Shown in pieces: positions 62,035 through 64,000 of a stretch of 64,000 nt of DNA. A program made the translations under genes and the position numbers. Position 1 is the first letter of the stretch; every line of letters starts with the position of its first letter. This stretch comes from Prorocentrum cordatum (Eukaryota > Sar > Dinophyceae > Prorocentrales > Prorocentraceae): assembly GCA_963575745.1 (NCBI GenBank), contig CAUYUJ010014353.1, positions 2,501 through 66,500 of the forward strand. The letters run 5' to 3'. The notes below the pieces were generated by a model. The model saw only the letters and a program-made list of their open reading frames with translations. It did not search any database and had not been told where the DNA came from.

Positions 62035-62190
62035 GGCACCAACTATACACCAACACCGATCCTGGCCAGGATCGCCCTGGGCCCAGGATCGGTGTATACG
62101 CCCTTCTGCCTTGCGCAAGAAGGCATATACACCGATCCTGGGCCCGGGGTGATCCTGGGCCAGGATCGGTGTTGGTGTATAGTTGGTGCC
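62035..62190. mobile_element. Foldback element (CCGATCCTGG family), near-identical to the preceding one
   Basis: Same arms and interior as 61708-61864 apart from small changes (GCCAGGATCGCCC, AAGGCATATAC). The high similarity indicates recent movement or local duplication. Confidence 0.85.
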
Positions 62191-62279
62191 CTCCGACCCG
62201 AGGCCCAGAGCCGGGGCGCTGACAACAGGAACCCTAAATCATGGAACGAGGCCCCTATTTCCATAAGTTCGCCGTGCAC

Positions 62280-62475
62280 TCCCAGAGGCCCGGACCCCTT
62301 CCCGGGAGCCGGCGCCTCATCCCGGGCACTGGCTTGACGGTCCCGCCTCCCGAGGCCCACAGTCGGGGCGTTGACCCAAGGAACCCTAAATAGGTGCCTC
62401 ATCCCGGGCAATGGCTTGACGGTCCCGCCTCCCGAGGCCTACAGTCGGGGCGTGAAACCAAGGAACCCTAAATGT
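62280..62475. repeat. Dispersed repeat, family S, with a tandem duplication
   Basis: GGTGCCTCATCCCGGGCAATG, CTTGACGGTCCCGCCTCCCG and AAGGAACCCTAAAT occur twice about 83 bp apart (62310 and 62393). Related words near 21735, 28980, 32470, 32700 and 61960. Confidence 0.65.
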
Positions 62476-62620
62476 AGAACGAGGCCTTTGTTTCCATAAG
62501 TCCAGCGTCGACTCTCCATCGCCACCCCAAGGAAAGCCGAAGGCGAAGAGTGAGCAAACGAACGAGCACGCTGACCCTCCCTAATGCAAAGGGTTCCTTC
62601 TTCAGCGCCCCGACTGTACG
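62450..62620. mobile_element. Dispersed repeat, family F
   Basis: Colinear with 9836-10000 (AAGGAACCCTAAAT, GAACGAGGC, TTTCCATA, AAAGGGTTCCTT, CCCCGACTGTA). Confidence 0.6.
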
Positions 62621-62629
62621 GAGGAGAGG

Positions 62630-63395
62630 CCGCGAGAGGTGGACGGCGCCCGCTCGGGCAGCGGTCGCCGCCCGCCCGAATGCCTGGAGGTGGTCGTGCA
62701 GACGAACAGGGCAAGCAACCAGGAAGCAAGAAATCGAGGGACACGTCCTTCGCCGACGCTGTGCTTCGCATGAGGTGCTCCTGGGCTCTCTGAGGGCCCC
62801 TTGGGAGACACGAGATTGTCGTGTGTCACCCGTGGGTAGGCACAGTCTCTTGGTTGACGCGCCTAGTGAATCTTGAGCCATCCGCACGCCTATCTTGGGC
62901 CATCCCTGGGAGAGCCTTCATGGGTGCCTCTGTGGACCTCCGCGTACCCATCAGAAACGTGATTTCCACCGGCTGTCAATCAAATTTCGACCAACCCTCT
63001 TCACCCTTTCGTCTAGATTCCGCTCAGACGTCGTGCAAATGTCGACCAACTCCGACGAAATGCAAACGAAACCTTCAAAACCACCCGGCATGTTGGTACC
63101 CCCAGAGGCTCCCCTGAAGGACCACGCAACCACCCGACTGCACCTCGCCAGGCCCAGGGCACCAGACACCTCACGAAAGCTGGCGCTCGGCCACGGGGGC
63201 AGGAGAGCCCGGAATCGAGTCGACATGTCGGGTCGGCGATCGACGTGAATCGGATCGGCGGACATCGGCAGGCTAGCAGCGCCTCCCTTGAGAAGCCGAC
63301 ATTCACGTCGGAATCTGAGGCCGAATCGAAGCGGACTCGGAGACGATCGACGCCGACTCGAACCGAGCGGGGGGAATCGAAATGAGCCCTGCGGG
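62630..63395. other. Stretch without recognisable gene
   Basis: Mostly unique; no motif on either strand. A CTTGAGCCATCC word at 62871 resembles the end of a spliced leader over only nine bases and is not counted as one. Confidence 0.4.
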
Positions 63396-63401
63396 GGGGG
63401 G

Positions 63402-63567
63402 AAAGAAGACACGCCATAAACATAAACTGTTGGAGCTCCTCGCGGATTTTTTGATCTGCGCTGGACCCCCCCTCCCTGGCGCGCGGAGCGCGCCAGGGGC
63501 GGCGCCGGAAGCGCCGCCAGGGGGGGCCAGCGCGGATCCAAGAAACCCGCGCGGATCTGCGACTGCG
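63402..63567. mobile_element. Hairpin element, family C
   Basis: GCCATAAACATAAACTGTTGG and CTCCTCGCGGATTTTTTGATC face GGATCCAAGAAACCCGCGCGG; the loop holds GGCGCGCGGAGCGCGCC and GGCGCCGGAAGCGCC. The right outer arm is shortened. Confidence 0.8.
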
Positions 63568-63770
63568 GGGGGAGGCGCACATTCTTCTGCAGGGTACTCC
63601 TTCCCTCCTCCTCCTCCTCCTCCTCCTCCTCCTCCTTGTCCTCCTCCTTGTCCTCCTCGTCGTACTCCTCCTCGTCCTCCTCCTCCTCCTGCTCCATTCT
63701 CCTGCGGGGTGCGGCGGCGGCGAGGCGGTCCTTCTGGCAGTCCTGCGTGAGGCGGGAGGTGATCTCCTGC
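63568..63770 (-). other. Possible exon, acidic, identity unknown
   Basis: The minus strand after CTTCCCCCGCAG reads EITSRLTQDCQKDRLAAAAP, then an Glu/Asp-rich run from GGA-type triplets (63600-63690). The first 25 residues have protein-like composition and a good acceptor. The acidic part may simply be microsatellite. No family recognised. Confidence 0.25.
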
Positions 63771-63860
63771 GGGGGAAGGGGGCGGCAGCCGGCCCGCCCA
63801 GGCCCAGGCCCAGGCCCAGGGGCACACAAGCAAGTGGCACGCGTGCCCTGGCTCTTGCTG

Positions 63861-64000
63861 ACTACCTACCAGACCACCCCAACCCAACCCGAAGACCCGA
63901 ATTTCGGGTTGGGGGGGGTAAGGGTCCCACACGTGTTTTTTCTATGTTTCCCGACACCCCCCCCACTGGAAATCGAGGGTAAATTTGAGCCTTCGGGTTG
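63861..64000. mobile_element. MITE-like element, copy cut by the window end
   Basis: ACTACCTACCAGACCACCCC and TTCGGGTTGGGGGGGGTA as in 2041-2203, with about 140 bp present. Confidence 0.82.

Noticed and set aside
62865-62885. Second spliced-leader relict (CTTGAGCCATCC)
   Set aside because: Only nine contiguous bases match and no gene follows.

Overview
This window reads as nuclear DNA of a dinoflagellate, GC-rich and very rich in repeats. Four things point there. (i) A LINE-type retrotransposon on the minus strand carries at its 5' end a near-exact dinoflagellate spliced leader followed by a truncated second leader (42899-42935). (ii) Two genes are split into short exons; some junctions are GT-AG, while others are GA-AG or are flanked by short direct repeats, as described for dinoflagellate introns and introners. 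(iii) Both large retroelements have the domain orders common in dinoflagellate genomes. (iv) Genes are sparse in a mass of satellites, microsatellites and foldback elements. I cannot name the species from sequence alone. There is no prokaryotic operon, CRISPR array, rRNA or recognisable tRNA.

Layout. 0.5-2.6 kb: two minus-strand exons of an ABC (ABCB/TAP-like) transporter, separated by an intron holding palindromes, a CAT microsatellite and two foldback elements. 3.4-9.2 kb: a decayed minus-strand retroelement (RanBP2-type zinc finger and coiled coil, endonuclease, reverse transcriptase, RNase H). 9.8-22 kb: CTC/GGA tracts, decamer arrays, a 90-bp satellite and dispersed MITE-like elements, with long stretches in which I see no gene. 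22.4-28.7 kb: a minus-strand gene for a class I SAM-dependent methyltransferase in at least four, probably five, exons. 29-37 kb: hairpin elements, triplet tracts, and three 'cassettes' whose conserved ends enclose different tandem arrays (31.2, 33.4 and 34.9 kb), two of them nested in copies of the same small transposon. 37.8-42.9 kb: a nearly full-length LINE. 43.1-55.6 kb: five copies of a second, larger array cassette, with an assembly gap of 100 N. 55.6-64 kb: more MITE-like elements, minisatellites and foldbacks, and no convincing gene.

The host genes are only the transporter fragment and the methyltransferase; nothing suggests they work together. The most interesting signal is structural. 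Several unrelated repeat families share one plan: conserved terminal boxes around a central tandem array whose sequence or length differs between copies. Mobile shells may therefore be spreading satellites and triplet repeats through this genome. The LINE also suggests that its mRNA is trans-spliced before being copied back into DNA, and both retroelements lie between purine-rich (GGA)-type tracts.

Repeat families are labelled with letters (A-S) for cross-reference within this annotation only. All homology statements are from memory of protein families; no search was run.
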